A stretch of 64,000 nucleotides of DNA from Micavibrio sp. (GCA_002699085.1 PAAR01000007.1:1-64000); one strand, 5' to 3'; counted from the first letter of the stretch, positions 40,710-51,834 are shown. The notes: generated from the sequence alone by a model not told the origin. A program made the numbers and translations.

Positions 40710-41258
40710 ATGTTAAAAATTACTCATTATATTATTGCCTTATTTATATTATCATTGACTGCTTGTTCAGTCCTTCCTAAAGGTGAAGCAAAGTATCCAA
40801 ACCAAAACCGTGAACAGCAAGCCGATCAAGGCTCGGCTTATAAAGATAATGAAACAATCTTCGGTGAAGGTGGATTCGGCAGTGTTTTAATGGGTAAAAC
40901 AGATGGCGACACCGCAGATGCAGATAATGTCCTTAATATTAATGCATTCTTGTGGCGTGCCTCATTAGAAACTATCAACTTTATGCCTATTTCTCAGGCT
41001 GACCCTTTTGGTGGTGTCATTCTAACGGATTGGTACTCTGCGGCACAGACACCGAATCAACGCTATAAACTCAACATCCTTATCACAGATAAACAACTGC
41101 GTGCCTCGGGCGTAAAGGTCTCCATGTTTAAAGAGCAACGTGCCTCTGAAAATGCTAAATGGGAATCGGTGACGGTAGCCAAAGAAGACACACGTAAGAT
41201 TGAAGATGCGATTCTTGCCCGCGCCCGTGAAATGCGTATTGCCAGCCTAGAAAAGTAA
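40710..41258 (+). CDS. DUF3576-like lipoprotein
   Basis: Lipobox LTACS; conserved WRASLETINFMPISQADPFGGVILTDWY; immediately upstream of leuS. Confidence 0.85.
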   Translation: MLKITHYIIALFILSLTACSVLPKGEAKYPNQNREQQADQGSAYKDNETIFGEGGFGSVLMGKTDGDTADADNVLNINAFLWRASLETINFMPISQADPFGGVILTDWYSAAQTPNQRYKLNILITDKQLRASGVKVSMFKEQRASENAKWESVTVAKEDTRKIEDAILARAREMRIASLEK

Positions 41259-41264
41259 TAAAAC

Positions 41265-43805
41265 ATGACAACACGCTATAATATTAAAGAATCTGAAGCC
41301 AAATGGCGTAAGGCTTGGGTTGACCAGAAATGCTTTGAAGTCAAAGAAAATGCTGACAAAGAAGCCTATTATGTTTTGGCGATGTTGCCTTATCCATCTG
41401 GTCGAATTCATGTTGGCCATGTCCGCAATTATTCTTTATCGGATGTCATCGCCCGTTACCGGAAAGCCCAAGGCTATAATGTATTGAACCCTATGGGTTG
41501 GGATGCTTTTGGCCTACCAGCTGAAAACGCTGCCCTTGAACGTGGCGCTCATCCAGCCGACTGGACCTATAAAAATGCGGCTGAAATGAAAGAGCAGCTT
41601 ATGTCGATGGGTTTTGCTTTTGACTGGTCCCGTGAAATAGCCACATGTCACCCTGGGTATTATAAACATGAGCAAAAAATGTTCTTAGATTTTCTAAAAA
41701 ACGATCTGGCCTATAAAAAAGAATCGACTGTTAATTGGGATCCTGTAGATAATTGTGTTTTAGCCAATGAACAGGTCGTTGATGGCAAGGGTTGGCGCTC
41801 CGGTGCACCCGTTGAAAAGCGTAAGCTGAATCAATGGTTTTTAAAAATCACCGATTTTGCTGAAGATTTACTCAGCGGTATTAAAAGCCTTGAGGGTTGG
41901 CCAGAAAAAGTCCGCATCATGCAGGAAAATTGGATTGGTAAGTCTCAAGGCCTACAATTCAAATGGCAAGTAAAAGGCAGTGATACAGAAATAGACGTCT
42001 ATACAACACGTCCAGATACATTCTTTGGTGCAAGCTTTATAGCTCTTGCCCCCGATCACCCCATTGCCCAAAAATTAGCGTCTAATAAAGACGGTTTTGA
42101 CGCTTTCGTTAAAAAAGCCAATCAAATGGGCACTTCGGAAGTTGATATTGAAAAAGCTGAGAAGCTTGGTTTTGACACAGGTTATAAAGCAACGCATCCA
42201 TTATTACCAAATAAAGAGCTCCCTATATATGTCGCCAACTTCATTTTAATGGATTATGGGACAGGCGCTATTTACGGTGTTCCAGCGCATGACCAACGTG
42301 ACTATGATTTTGCAGTCAAATATAACTTACCAATCCAACAAGTTGTGGAAACAGGCGAAGAGATACCCTCAAGCAGTGACGGCACCATCATTAACTCAGA
42401 CTTTTTAAACGGCCTATCTGTTAAAGACGCTAAAGCGGAAATGATAAAACGTGTTGAAGCACTGGGCACTGGCTTCGGTGTTACAAAATACCGCCTCAGA
42501 GATTGGGGTGTTTCGCGTCAACGCTATTGGGGCTGTCCTGTGCCTATTATATATTGTGATGATTGCGGCACTGTACCTGTTCCTGAAAATCAATTGCCCG
42601 TGGAGTTACCGCTTGATGTTACTTTTGATAAACCAGGTAACCCGCTCGATCATCATCCGACATGGAAACAAACAACATGCCCATCTTGTGGTAAGGCAGC
42701 AACACGTGAAACAGATACCTTTGACACCTTCTTTGAAAGCTCTTGGTACCAGTTCCGCTATTGTGATCCACGTAATGAGAAAATTGGCTTTGAAAAAGCG
42801 AAATCTGATTACTGGGCACCAATAGACCAATATATTGGTGGCGTTGAACATGCCGTATTGCACTTACTCTATGCACGGTTTTTCACCCGTGCCCTCAACA
42901 AATGTGGCTATACGGATATAAAAGAGCCTTTCACCGCCCTTTACACCCAAGGCATGGTCAATCATGCCACCTATAAGGATGAGGCGGGTAACTGGTTGTA
43001 CCCAAAAGATGTTATGCAATCACATAATGGTGCATGGGTAAAAGTGAGCGATCAGAGCCCAGTGACACAAGGCCGTGTAATTAAAATGTCTAAATCAAAA
43101 CGCAACACCATTGATCCGCAAGATATCTTAGATACTTACGGCTCGGACGCCGCACGTTTGTTTATTTTATCTGACTCACCGCCTGATCGTGATTTAGAAT
43201 GGACAGAAGCAGGACTTGAAGGGGCGTGGCGTTACATCAATCGTCTTTACCGTATGGTCGTTGAAGCGAATATCAATATTAGCGATCATGTTTCTGCTGA
43301 CCCTGAAGACATTAAATCAATCGATAAAGAAATGCGTAGCCTAACGCATCAAACAATTAAAGCCGTTGGTGATGATATTGAAAAATTCCACATGAACAAG
43401 GCCGTTGCCCGTATCCGTGAATTTTCTAATAAGATCGAAGAAGAGCTTGATGATCTAACACCGTGGGTTTTATCCGAAGCCGTAGAACGCTTGATACAGC
43501 TTTTGGCGCCATTTACACCGCATTTAGCCGAAGAATTATGGCACAGCATAGGGCATTTAACATTACTGGCTGATCAACCATGGCCTAAATATGAAGAAAC
43601 ACTATTTGAAACAGGGGAGGTAACAATTGCCGTACAGGTTAATGGTAAAATGCGCGCGACAATTACCTATCCGAAAGATGCTGACAAAGCGACGATTGAG
43701 AAAATCGCTCTATCAGCTGAAAACGTTATCCGCTTCACTGAAGGTCAACAAATCCGCAAAGTGATTGTTATTCCTGATCGTATTGTTAACGTGGTTGTAG
43801 GGTAG
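41265..43805 (+). CDS. leuS: Leucyl-tRNA synthetase
   Basis: [17 protein letters not shown] (HIGH), [19 protein letters not shown] (KMSKS). Confidence 0.98.
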   Translation: MTTRYNIKESEAKWRKAWVDQKCFEVKENADKEAYYVLAMLPYPSGRIHVGHVRNYSLSDVIARYRKAQGYNVLNPMGWDAFGLPAENAALERGAHPADWTYKNAAEMKEQLMSMGFAFDWSREIATCHPGYYKHEQKMFLDFLKNDLAYKKESTVNWDPVDNCVLANEQVVDGKGWRSGAPVEKRKLNQWFLKITDFAEDLLSGIKSLEGWPEKVRIMQENWIGKSQGLQFKWQVKGSDTEIDVYTTRPDTFFGASFIALAPDHPIAQKLASNKDGFDAFVKKANQMGTSEVDIEKAEKLGFDTGYKATHPLLPNKELPIYVANFILMDYGTGAIYGVPAHDQRDYDFAVKYNLPIQQVVETGEEIPSSSDGTIINSDFLNGLSVKDAKAEMIKRVEALGTGFGVTKYRLRDWGVSRQRYWGCPVPIIYCDDCGTVPVPENQLPVELPLDVTFDKPGNPLDHHPTWKQTTCPSCGKAATRETDTFDTFFESSWYQFRYCDPRNEKIGFEKAKSDYWAPIDQYIGGVEHAVLHLLYARFFTRALNKCGYTDIKEPFTALYTQGMVNHATYKDEAGNWLYPKDVMQSHNGAWVKVSDQSPVTQGRVIKMSKSKRNTIDPQDILDTYGSDAARLFILSDSPPDRDLEWTEAGLEGAWRYINRLYRMVVEANINISDHVSADPEDIKSIDKEMRSLTHQTIKAVGDDIEKFHMNKAVARIREFSNKIEEELDDLTPWVLSEAVERLIQLLAPFTPHLAEELWHSIGHLTLLADQPWPKYEETLFETGEVTIAVQVNGKMRATITYPKDADKATIEKIALSAENVIRFTEGQQIRKVIVIPDRIVNVVVG

Positions 43806-44247
43806 TAACACTGGCAGAACATGTCTTTGAGTCCATTAGTACATGACTACTTAAAACCTTCTCCCAAAGAGCCATTGTTTCTTCTGTCCACGTTTTAAAA
43901 TATTGGCCTTTTACCATCAAACGGCCGATAAATGTCATTGCATCATTATCTTTGTTAATCAGCGGCAAATAACGTGTCAAACATAGTTTCATACCAGCAT
44001 TAGCCATCTCTTTTAATGAAAACAGAAATGCATCAAACGGCACATCTTCAAAATAACCGCCATTAAAGGCATTGTTTATTTTACCTTTATCCGCAGCAAA
44101 AGCAGCGGCAAGCAAAAAAGACGCTGCATGCTCGGCAGAACGCACCTGTGTCTCGACGCAATGTTGACTAGACCATTTATCTTTCCATTCATCTATAAAA
44201 CTTGGTGTTGGATGAGATATTTCTTTTAATAAATGCACACGTGACAT
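43786..44247 (-). CDS. Hypothetical protein
   Basis: 153-aa ORF between leuS and lptE, on the opposite strand. Confidence 0.55.
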   Translation of the reverse strand: MSRVHLLKEISHPTPSFIDEWKDKWSSQHCVETQVRSAEHAASFLLAAAFAADKGKINNAFNGGYFEDVPFDAFLFSLKEMANAGMKLCLTRYLPLINKDNDAMTFIGRLMVKGQYFKTWTEETMALWEKVLSSHVLMDSKTCSASVTTLQPR

Positions 44248-44277
44248 TTGACAAACTCCTGCTTAAAATAATCTAAC

Positions 44278-44793
44278 ATGTATAAGATATTTATTAACAT
44301 AACTCAAGTATTTTTTATCCTATGTATCGCTGGCTGCGGATTTAGACCAGTTTACACCGCTACAACAGATACTGGACACAACATTTATGTACGTGATTCT
44401 TTGGCACAAATAGAAATTAGTACGATACCAGATAAAATCGGCGTTGATCTACGCAACAATCTCATGGACAAAATTTATCAAGCAGGTAGCCCCGCCAATC
44501 CCATGTATCGACTTGATGTAAAAGTTAAGGATTTAAAGATCGTTGAAACAGGGATTGCTAGAGATGCCACCACCATTCGTGAGCAATTAAAACTTCTTGT
44601 TTCAGCCAAATTAATCAATATCAAAACTGGGGAAGCTATATTCGATCGTGATTTCAGCTCAATCACCAATTACAATATTTTGGCCTCTGAATATGCAACT
44701 ATTATAGCCAGAGAAGATGCGCAAACCCGTGCTGTAAATCAGATCGGCGATGATATCGTAACACGTCTAACGCTTTATTTATCAGGCTCTTAG
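44278..44793 (+). CDS. lptE: LPS-assembly lipoprotein LptE-like
   Basis: Lipobox CIAGCGFRPVYT; position between leuS and holA as in many alphaproteobacteria. Confidence 0.8.
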   Translation: MYKIFINITQVFFILCIAGCGFRPVYTATTDTGHNIYVRDSLAQIEISTIPDKIGVDLRNNLMDKIYQAGSPANPMYRLDVKVKDLKIVETGIARDATTIREQLKLLVSAKLINIKTGEAIFDRDFSSITNYNILASEYATIIAREDAQTRAVNQIGDDIVTRLTLYLSGS

Positions 44794-44882
44794 TTTATTC
44801 CCTTCATAGCCACCCTTGACCATACTTATACAAAGGCATACCTTTAAATGAATATTTTAAATATTCAATCAAGGAGCGACTA

Positions 44883-45257
44883 ATGCGTTTTGAACTTCAA
44901 TGGATCCCAGCAACAGATAGTGAACAAGCTAAAATTGATATATATGGTGTACACCGTAACGGCAAATACCTCATTGAGACACTGCCACAAGGACAAATGA
45001 ATGCGGATCTTTTCTGGGATCACTACAAAGATGCTTTAACCGGATTTTCTCAAATGCAAATTAATACCTATGAACCATCTGGACTTAATCAGCCTCTTAT
45101 TTCTATTGTTGATAAAACAGGTATCCTGACCCCTGGTATTGCCGATACGCCTGAAAATCTTGAACAATTGAAAGCGGAAGCACTTTCTCTTATAAAACAC
45201 TCAATTTACCGGAAAACCTATGGACCTAATACTGGCCCAAGACTAACCGCAGCATAA
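44883..45257 (+). CDS. Hypothetical protein
   Basis: 124-aa ORF with SD AAGGAG upstream of ATG. Confidence 0.6.
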   Translation: MRFELQWIPATDSEQAKIDIYGVHRNGKYLIETLPQGQMNADLFWDHYKDALTGFSQMQINTYEPSGLNQPLISIVDKTGILTPGIADTPENLEQLKAEALSLIKHSIYRKTYGPNTGPRLTAA

Positions 45258-45267
45258 TCGGTTTTTA

Positions 45268-46287
45268 ATGAAACTAACCTTCAAGCAAATTGAGCCATTC
45301 GTGCAAAACCCTGATGCCACTGCACGGGTTATCCTGATCTATGGCCCTGATGAAGGTCTCATGCGTGAAAGATCGAAGATCATTGCACAAAAACTTGTAC
45401 CCGACCTCACTGATCCATTTAATATTGCCTATATAAAAGGTGAGAGTCTTGGCGACGAAGCAGGAAAGCTATCTGATGAAGCGCACGCTATGTCGATGAT
45501 GGGTGGTGCTCGCGTTGTTTTTATAGAAAACGCCGCAGAAAAATCTGTTCCCGCTATTAAGGCCTACCTTGAAAATCCATCCGATATCAACCTCATCATT
45601 ATTCAAGCAGGCGAGCTAGGCCCTAAATCCAATTTACGGCTTTTATGCGAAAAAGATAAGCAGGCCGTAGCCCTACCTTGTTATGTTGAAGAAGGGCAAG
45701 ATTTAAGTCGCACTATTGCTAATCACCTCGCCCAAAATGGCTACCAACTAGATAGAGATGCACTTGCCTATCTGACCCAAAATCTAACAGGCAATCGTGG
45801 ACAGCTATTTTCTGAACTGGAAAAACTTATCACCTATATGGGTGATATTAAAAATATAAGTTTTGAAGATGCAATGGCCAATACAGGCTCACTATCGGAG
45901 CAAAATATGGACGCCTTTGTTAATGCCTGCATAGGGGGACAAGCAATAGAAGCAGAGAAGTTATTATTAGGTTTAACGTCTGAAGGCGCAAACGCTGTCG
46001 CTCTATTGCGAAGCTTGCAACGTCATCTAAGACGTTTATTGCAAGTCAACTTGGCAATAGAAAACGGTGATAATGCAGAAATAGCGCTTAAAAAATTACA
46101 TCCGCCAGTTTTTTGGAAAGTAAAAAATTCATTTATGGCTCAACTGAGAAAATGGCCAGCCGACAAAATACTACTCGCTCTTCATAAAATTAATGAACTA
46201 GAAATGGCTGTAAAGAAAACAGAAACAGCTGAAGACCTCATGCTTAATCGTACGATTTTTGGTTTAGCGCAAATGGGTACTCGTTGA
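45268..46287 (+). CDS. holA: DNA polymerase III delta subunit
   Basis: VILIYGPDEGLMRERSKII...; ANAVALLRSLQRHLRRLLQV; position after lptE. Confidence 0.9.
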   Translation: MKLTFKQIEPFVQNPDATARVILIYGPDEGLMRERSKIIAQKLVPDLTDPFNIAYIKGESLGDEAGKLSDEAHAMSMMGGARVVFIENAAEKSVPAIKAYLENPSDINLIIIQAGELGPKSNLRLLCEKDKQAVALPCYVEEGQDLSRTIANHLAQNGYQLDRDALAYLTQNLTGNRGQLFSELEKLITYMGDIKNISFEDAMANTGSLSEQNMDAFVNACIGGQAIEAEKLLLGLTSEGANAVALLRSLQRHLRRLLQVNLAIENGDNAEIALKKLHPPVFWKVKNSFMAQLRKWPADKILLALHKINELEMAVKKTETAEDLMLNRTIFGLAQMGTR

Positions 46288-46289
46288 TC

Positions 46290-46757
46290 TTAGGCAGCGC
46301 GGCGTGCTTCTTGTTCTTCCCACAATACAGCCCTTACTGCATCTTGTGTATCTGCGCCTCTTAATTTTTCAGCAATATTATTCATGCGTAAAAGCCGCGA
46401 AAGGCTAGACAGTAAACTGAGGCTTTCACCAATTTGGCCAGATGGTGAGCTAAGAATAAAAATCATATCCGCTTTCAAATGCTTTTCTTCATTGAAGACA
46501 ATCGCTTGTGGAATTTTAAAAAGTGTTAAACGATGTTTATCTACTGAGGCTGATTTATAGGTAAAGATCGCCACATCGACATCGGGTAGAAAACTTTCCA
46601 ATTGTGTGAATTGAGGAATGAGTTGTGCCCTGATTTCTAAGTCACTCACGAAAGTGAGTTTCTCACGTAACTTCCTCGTAAAGATCGGTGCAATATTACT
46701 GCGACTACAGCCACCCTTACCAAAAAAAACATTTGTTTTCTTAAAAATATTAAGCAT
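46290..46757 (-). CDS. PTS EIIA type-2-like domain protein lacking the active-site His
   Basis: KHRLTLFKIPQAIVFNEEKHLKADMIFILSSPSGQIGESLSLLSSLSRLLR..IAEKLRGADTQDAVRAVL resembles the EIIA-Ntr fold; AIPHG equivalent reads AIFTYKS. Confidence 0.6.
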   Translation of the reverse strand: MLNIFKKTNVFFGKGGCSRSNIAPIFTRKLREKLTFVSDLEIRAQLIPQFTQLESFLPDVDVAIFTYKSASVDKHRLTLFKIPQAIVFNEEKHLKADMIFILSSPSGQIGESLSLLSSLSRLLRMNNIAEKLRGADTQDAVRAVLWEEQEARRAA

Positions 46758-46872
46758 TTTATCCTTGTTCTTTTTAAGCCATAAACAATTTGACTGAATA
46801 AATAAAGCTTTAACCACAAAAAGCAAGGCAATAAAGAGTGGAAAAAAATGTGCGGCGCACTATAGTTTGTCT

Positions 46873-47619
46873 ATGCAAAATAATGATGACCCAAATTCCG
46901 TTATAGATTTTACTGAACAAGCAGAACGCATTCGGAACCTGAAGAAAAAACAGGAGAAAGAGCAAGCAACACGCACGCCTAAAGAACCGCTGTTTAATTT
47001 ACCTGCTATAACCAAATATTTAGCCGTCGCCATACTCCTTCCATTCTTTGTCCTAGAGATCTGGAATATTTTTGATCCCACCATTAAAGCACATGCCTAT
47101 AGTTATTTTGGCTTTGTACCTGCACGTTGGAATGGGGCGATGGATTTCATGTTTTATACACCCCTTTCTCTCATTACTTATAATTTTCTACACGGTAGTA
47201 TTTTACACCTTCTAATGAACGGTGTGATGTTGTTAGCCTTTGGTGCTGGTTTAGAAAAATTTATTGGCGGTAAGCGCATGCTGATTATTTTCTTTATCGC
47301 TTCACTGGCAGGTGTCATGACGCATCTTGCCTTTAATTGGGGCTCTGACTCACCTGTTATCGGTGCCTCCGCAGGCTTAAGTGGTTTCTTTGGTGCGCTG
47401 ATTATTCTGATGCAACGCCGAAATATCATGGGTATTACAGGTAAAATGGGCCTAAAACCCTTTATCTTTATATGGGTCATTGTCTCCATTATCTTTGGCA
47501 TGATGGGCTCGCCTGATGGCAGCTCGGTCGCATGGATTGCCCATTTAGGCGGATTTTTCGCTGGTATGGGCCTAATGAAAATAAGCTATTTTGATCCACA
47601 AACAGATCAAAATATATAA
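46873..47619 (+). CDS. Rhomboid-family intramembrane serine protease
   Basis: GASAGLSGFFGALI (GxSG active site), TM helices, SSVAWIAHLGGFFAGM with catalytic His. Confidence 0.92.
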   Translation: MQNNDDPNSVIDFTEQAERIRNLKKKQEKEQATRTPKEPLFNLPAITKYLAVAILLPFFVLEIWNIFDPTIKAHAYSYFGFVPARWNGAMDFMFYTPLSLITYNFLHGSILHLLMNGVMLLAFGAGLEKFIGGKRMLIIFFIASLAGVMTHLAFNWGSDSPVIGASAGLSGFFGALIILMQRRNIMGITGKMGLKPFIFIWVIVSIIFGMMGSPDGSSVAWIAHLGGFFAGMGLMKISYFDPQTDQNI

Positions 47620-47625
47620 AATGAT

Positions 47626-48618
47626 CTAAGCTTCCGTCCCAAAAGGTCGTGACAACATGCCGTCCACCGCTTCATCCAATGACACACCTTCATGCAAAAT
47701 ACTGTAAACCATTTCGCAAATAGGCATTTCTACAGCTTGTTTCTTGGCCAAAACCATCAACGCTTTTGACGTATGATAGCCTTCAGTCACTGCGTTACGT
47801 TGGCTTAAAAATTCATCGATTGTTTCACCCTGACCCAGCGCATAACCGAATGAATAATTACGTGATTGCATAGAGGTAGCTGTGAGCATCAAATCACCCA
47901 TACCGCACATACCCATTAAAGTTTCTTTACGACCACCCATGGCTGAAGTGAGGCGTGCCATTTCTGAAAGCCCTCTCGTAATAAGCGCAGCACGGGCGCT
48001 TTCACCCAAACCTTTACCAATGACTATACCTGAAGCAATCGCCAATACATTTTTAATAGCACTACCGATTTGTGTGCCAATCAAATCGTCTGTCACATAA
48101 GGCCGTAATTTCTTTGTACCAATCAGGTCACGGATTTCTTTAGCAATATCTTTTGTTTCCGCCGCCAATGTGACCGCACAAGGTAATCCTTTGGCTACTT
48201 CTGAGGCAAAAGTCGGCCCCGTCATAATCGCAATAGGATTATCGGGTAATTCTTCTTTAGCAATAGCAGAAAGCATCATGCCTGTTCCTATTTCAAAGCC
48301 TTTTGAACATAAGACAACTGGCTTGCCGATGATAGCTTTTGAACGAATACCGACGCAAACTGATCGAAGAGCCTGAGCAGGGGTCACAATCATAATCACA
48401 TCAGCCGCTTCAACAGCCTCAAATAAACTACCTGTGGCAATAATTTTTTCATCTAAGGCAATATCTTTTAAAAACACCGTATTTTCGTGGTTTTCATTTA
48501 TAGCTGTTACAACCTCTGACTCTCTTGCCCAGATAGCAACGTCATTGCCATGAACAGCCAAGTTCTGGGCAATCGCTGTGCCCCATGCGCCTGCGCCTAT
48601 TACTGCTATTTTACTCAT
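47626..48618 (-). CDS. gpsA: Glycerol-3-phosphate dehydrogenase [NAD(P)+]
   Basis: MSKIAVIGAGAWGTAIAQNLA; IGSAIKNVLAIASGIVIG; CGMGDLMLT. Confidence 0.96.
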   Translation of the reverse strand: MSKIAVIGAGAWGTAIAQNLAVHGNDVAIWARESEVVTAINENHENTVFLKDIALDEKIIATGSLFEAVEAADVIMIVTPAQALRSVCVGIRSKAIIGKPVVLCSKGFEIGTGMMLSAIAKEELPDNPIAIMTGPTFASEVAKGLPCAVTLAAETKDIAKEIRDLIGTKKLRPYVTDDLIGTQIGSAIKNVLAIASGIVIGKGLGESARAALITRGLSEMARLTSAMGGRKETLMGMCGMGDLMLTATSMQSRNYSFGYALGQGETIDEFLSQRNAVTEGYHTSKALMVLAKKQAVEMPICEMVYSILHEGVSLDEAVDGMLSRPFGTEA

Positions 48619-49679
48619 AATGTCCCTCTTTTTAATTCGTCTAGTGGCCATCTTGGCCGTGCTTTGAATGACAGCGTATTGTTAAAGTCTGTGTCCTTTT
48701 TTGCAAGGCGAAAATGCTCTAAGCCCGCCCAAGCGATCATCGCTGCATTATCTGTACACAGCGACATAGGCGGTGCCACAAAAGATAAACCACCTTCATT
48801 GGCAGTCTGCTCCAGCGCTGCCCGAATAGTCTTATTAGCTGCCACCCCACCTGACACGACAAGATGGCTAACGGAAACATCAATAGCTTCAATCGCTCGT
48901 TTACAGCGATCTGCTAAAATCTCGGCAATACGGTATTGAAGTGCATAAGCAAGATTTGAAAGTGTTTCACGCGTAAAATCCTGATCGTCGATTTTTTCAA
49001 TATGTCGCAACACAGATGTTTTCAGGCCTGAAAATGAAAAGTCATAGGTCTTTTTATCTGTTAAAGGGCTGGGTAAATCATAAGTTTTTAACGCTTGTTC
49101 GGGGTTTTTACATTCACTGGCTAATGCTTCTAATGCAGGCCCACCTGGATAACCGAGCCCCATTGATTTGGCTGATTTATCAAAGCACTCACCCACCGCA
49201 TCATCGATGGTTGTTCCTAATTTTTGGTAATCACCCACACCTTTAACAAGCAATATTTGCGTATGTCCACCCGATACGAGTAACAATAAATAAGGAAAAG
49301 GCACATCATTGGTCAAACGAGGGGTTAAAGCGTGGCCTTCTAAATGATTCACAGGAACAAATGGTTTATCAGCCGACCATGCCAAAGCTTTTCCAGCCAC
49401 CATACCGATCATTACCCCGCCAATCAGCCCGGGGCCACAAGTTGCGGCAATAGCATCAAGGTCAGACACTGTTAAATTAGCCTCTTGTAATGCTTGTTTA
49501 ATCAGACCGTCTAAATGTTCGCCATGCGCGCGAGCGGCTATTTCAGGGACAACACCACCATGTGGGATATGATGTTCAATCTGACTATAAACAAGATTAG
49601 ATAATAATTGCTTATTATCATCAACAATCGCTACGGCTGTCTCATCACAGCTTGTTTCTATGCCTAAAATTTTCATCAT
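48615..49679 (-). CDS. tsaD: tRNA N6-adenosine threonylcarbamoyltransferase
   Basis: ILGIETSCDETAVAIVDD, NHLEGHALTPRL, LVSGGHTQILLV. Confidence 0.97.
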   Translation of the reverse strand: MMKILGIETSCDETAVAIVDDNKQLLSNLVYSQIEHHIPHGGVVPEIAARAHGEHLDGLIKQALQEANLTVSDLDAIAATCGPGLIGGVMIGMVAGKALAWSADKPFVPVNHLEGHALTPRLTNDVPFPYLLLLVSGGHTQILLVKGVGDYQKLGTTIDDAVGECFDKSAKSMGLGYPGGPALEALASECKNPEQALKTYDLPSPLTDKKTYDFSFSGLKTSVLRHIEKIDDQDFTRETLSNLAYALQYRIAEILADRCKRAIEAIDVSVSHLVVSGGVAANKTIRAALEQTANEGGLSFVAPPMSLCTDNAAMIAWAGLEHFRLAKKDTDFNNTLSFKARPRWPLDELKRGTL

Positions 49680-49745
49680 AGGGACACTAGCAGTTTGGGT
49701 AGTTTTTACAAGAAAATGCTTATTTTTTGTGCTAGGCTCCCTCCC

Positions 49746-50444
49746 ATGACAAAACCCACAATACTCATCACACGTACGCTTGAAGATGCAGATTCTTTAG
49801 CAGAAGATGTAAAAGCGCTGGGATTTGAACCACTAATTTCACCGCTAATTTCCATTCAATATCAACACGATTTACTGCTGCAACCACAAGCTTGTGATGG
49901 CTATATTTTCACGAGCCGCTTTGGTGTGATGGGCTTGTCTAATCCAGATATTACAAAGCCGTGTTTTGTTGTTGGTGAGTCCACAGCACTTGCTGCAAAA
50001 GCACAAGGATTTAAAGATATTCATTTGAGCCTCGATCATGTTAGTGGGATTGAGCCGCTTATTAAACAAAAGGGCATAAAGGGCAAAATGCTCTATGCCT
50101 CAGCCGACCATATTACACGCCCAATTACGTCTTTTGATAATGTAGTGGTTGAGCGTTTTATTGTTTATCACACAGAATTAGCAAGTGATTTAATTGATGA
50201 AGTGTACGCCTTGAACTGGTCGGCGGCACTGTTTTTCTCCAAACGTACGGCGGCACATTTTTGTGATCTGTTTGGTGGACAGAATGCCGCGAATACCATA
50301 CGCTCTAAGAAGATATTATGTTTGAGTGCGACAGTGGCTTCTGTGTTTAATGAGAACACGTACACAGATGTTCACATAGCGGATAACCCGACAAAACAAT
50401 CAATGCTTAACCTATTGGAAAAATGCCATGACACAAATTCTTAA
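49746..50444 (+). CDS. hemD: Uroporphyrinogen-III synthase
   Basis: ILITRTLEDADSLAEDVKALGFEPLISPLISI N-terminus and genomic context. Confidence 0.85.
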   Translation: MTKPTILITRTLEDADSLAEDVKALGFEPLISPLISIQYQHDLLLQPQACDGYIFTSRFGVMGLSNPDITKPCFVVGESTALAAKAQGFKDIHLSLDHVSGIEPLIKQKGIKGKMLYASADHITRPITSFDNVVVERFIVYHTELASDLIDEVYALNWSAALFFSKRTAAHFCDLFGGQNAANTIRSKKILCLSATVASVFNENTYTDVHIADNPTKQSMLNLLEKCHDTNS

Positions 50445-51834
50445 ACCAGCCTCTCAGATCATTAAAAAATTTGGCGGTATCCGCCCGATGGCGACTAAAA
50501 CAGGTATTGCAGTCACAACAGTACAAGGGTGGAAAAATCGTAATTCTATCCCAGAAAATCGTGTTGAGGAAATTTTAGCAGCCGCTGAAAAGCACGGTAT
50601 CCATACAGAGAGCCTTTTGGTCACGCCTGAAACAGCCCATAAGCCTTATGTCGAAAAACATACGCCAATCGTTGATATTGATGATCCTGTTGAGGGCGAA
50701 CGGGCATGGCAAGTGACAGAAAATATCCACCAGAACAATATTCGCACTACTGTCATAGGCGGCCTATCCATCGCCCTTGCTTTAATTGCGCTTGTTGTCG
50801 CTTTTTTCGCTTTTGACCGTAATAAAGTCGATGCCCCAGACTACGACTATACTTTGGCTGAATTTGAACAGCGCCTCATGGCACAACAATCTGAAACTGA
50901 ACGCCGTATAGAGGCCCTAAACACACAACTTAAACAGCAACATGCAACAACTGCAGAAACACAAGCCACTCGTGAAGAAATTGCACAATTTCAAAGCCAA
51001 TTAGAAAATTTGAAATTAGCATTGAGTAAAGATGACACAGGCAAAGCAGGTTTCGCACAATTAGAAAATACCGTGCAGGGTTTAAAAGACAATGTTGATT
51101 CACTGCGGACAAAATTAACACAGATACAAGATTATGCGGCGCAAACTGGCATCTCTGGTACTGATGTCAAGGCCACCTCTATGCTCGTGGTTCTTTCACA
51201 ACTTCGTAACGCTTTTAATAGAGAGCAACCTTTTAGTGAGGACTTGGCCCTTTTGCAAAAAATATTTAATACAGAAAATGACCCAGAATTAGCCGCTGCC
51301 CTTCAACGTTTGGCGCCACACGCCGATACAGGGGTAATCTCTGCTCAAGGCTTAAAATCTGAATTAGGTGGCCTCACCAATGAGGTTATTACCGCAAGCC
51401 TAATGGATGAAGACGTTTCAATCCAAGACAAAGCAATGGCACGTATTAATAAGATTGTTCAAATCACCAAAGACGGTGTCCCTGTCACAGGTACACAAAC
51501 CGATCAAACGATGGCCCAAGCCCAACAATATTTAGATCAAAATGATATTGGTGGTGCCGTAGGGGTTTTACAACAACTCAACCCACAGGCTTTAAGTGTT
51601 TTAGGGCCATGGATGCAAAAGGCGCAAGGCACGATGGCAGCTGGGAATGTTGAGGATATTATCTCGCGACGTATTGTCGGTATGGTGCGTCAATACACCC
51701 CTGGGGCAAAAGGCTCAATCGTTCAATATGGTGCAGCCCCTATTAATCCAGTGATGCCGATACAACCCAAACAAGAGTCACAAATACCACCCGTGCCATT
51801 GATGGATTTACAACAAAACCAACAACCTCAATAA
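50428..51834 (+). CDS. Mitofilin-like (COG4223-type) membrane protein with N-terminal HTH-like domain
   Basis: N-terminal IIKKFGGIRPMATKTGIAVTTVQGWKNRNSIPENRVEEIL; single TM; coiled coil; position between hemD and hemY. Confidence 0.75.
   Translation: MTQILKPASQIIKKFGGIRPMATKTGIAVTTVQGWKNRNSIPENRVEEILAAAEKHGIHTESLLVTPETAHKPYVEKHTPIVDIDDPVEGERAWQVTENIHQNNIRTTVIGGLSIALALIALVVAFFAFDRNKVDAPDYDYTLAEFEQRLMAQQSETERRIEALNTQLKQQHATTAETQATREEIAQFQSQLENLKLALSKDDTGKAGFAQLENTVQGLKDNVDSLRTKLTQIQDYAAQTGISGTDVKATSMLVVLSQLRNAFNREQPFSEDLALLQKIFNTENDPELAAALQRLAPHADTGVISAQGLKSELGGLTNEVITASLMDEDVSIQDKAMARINKIVQITKDGVPVTGTQTDQTMAQAQQYLDQNDIGGAVGVLQQLNPQALSVLGPWMQKAQGTMAAGNVEDIISRRIVGMVRQYTPGAKGSIVQYGAAPINPVMPIQPKQESQIPPVPLMDLQQNQQPQ

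Noticed and set aside
42701-42713. CACGTGAAACA half of a parS site in leuS
   Set aside because: Left half has four mismatches to the consensus; it is simply TRETD-encoding sequence.
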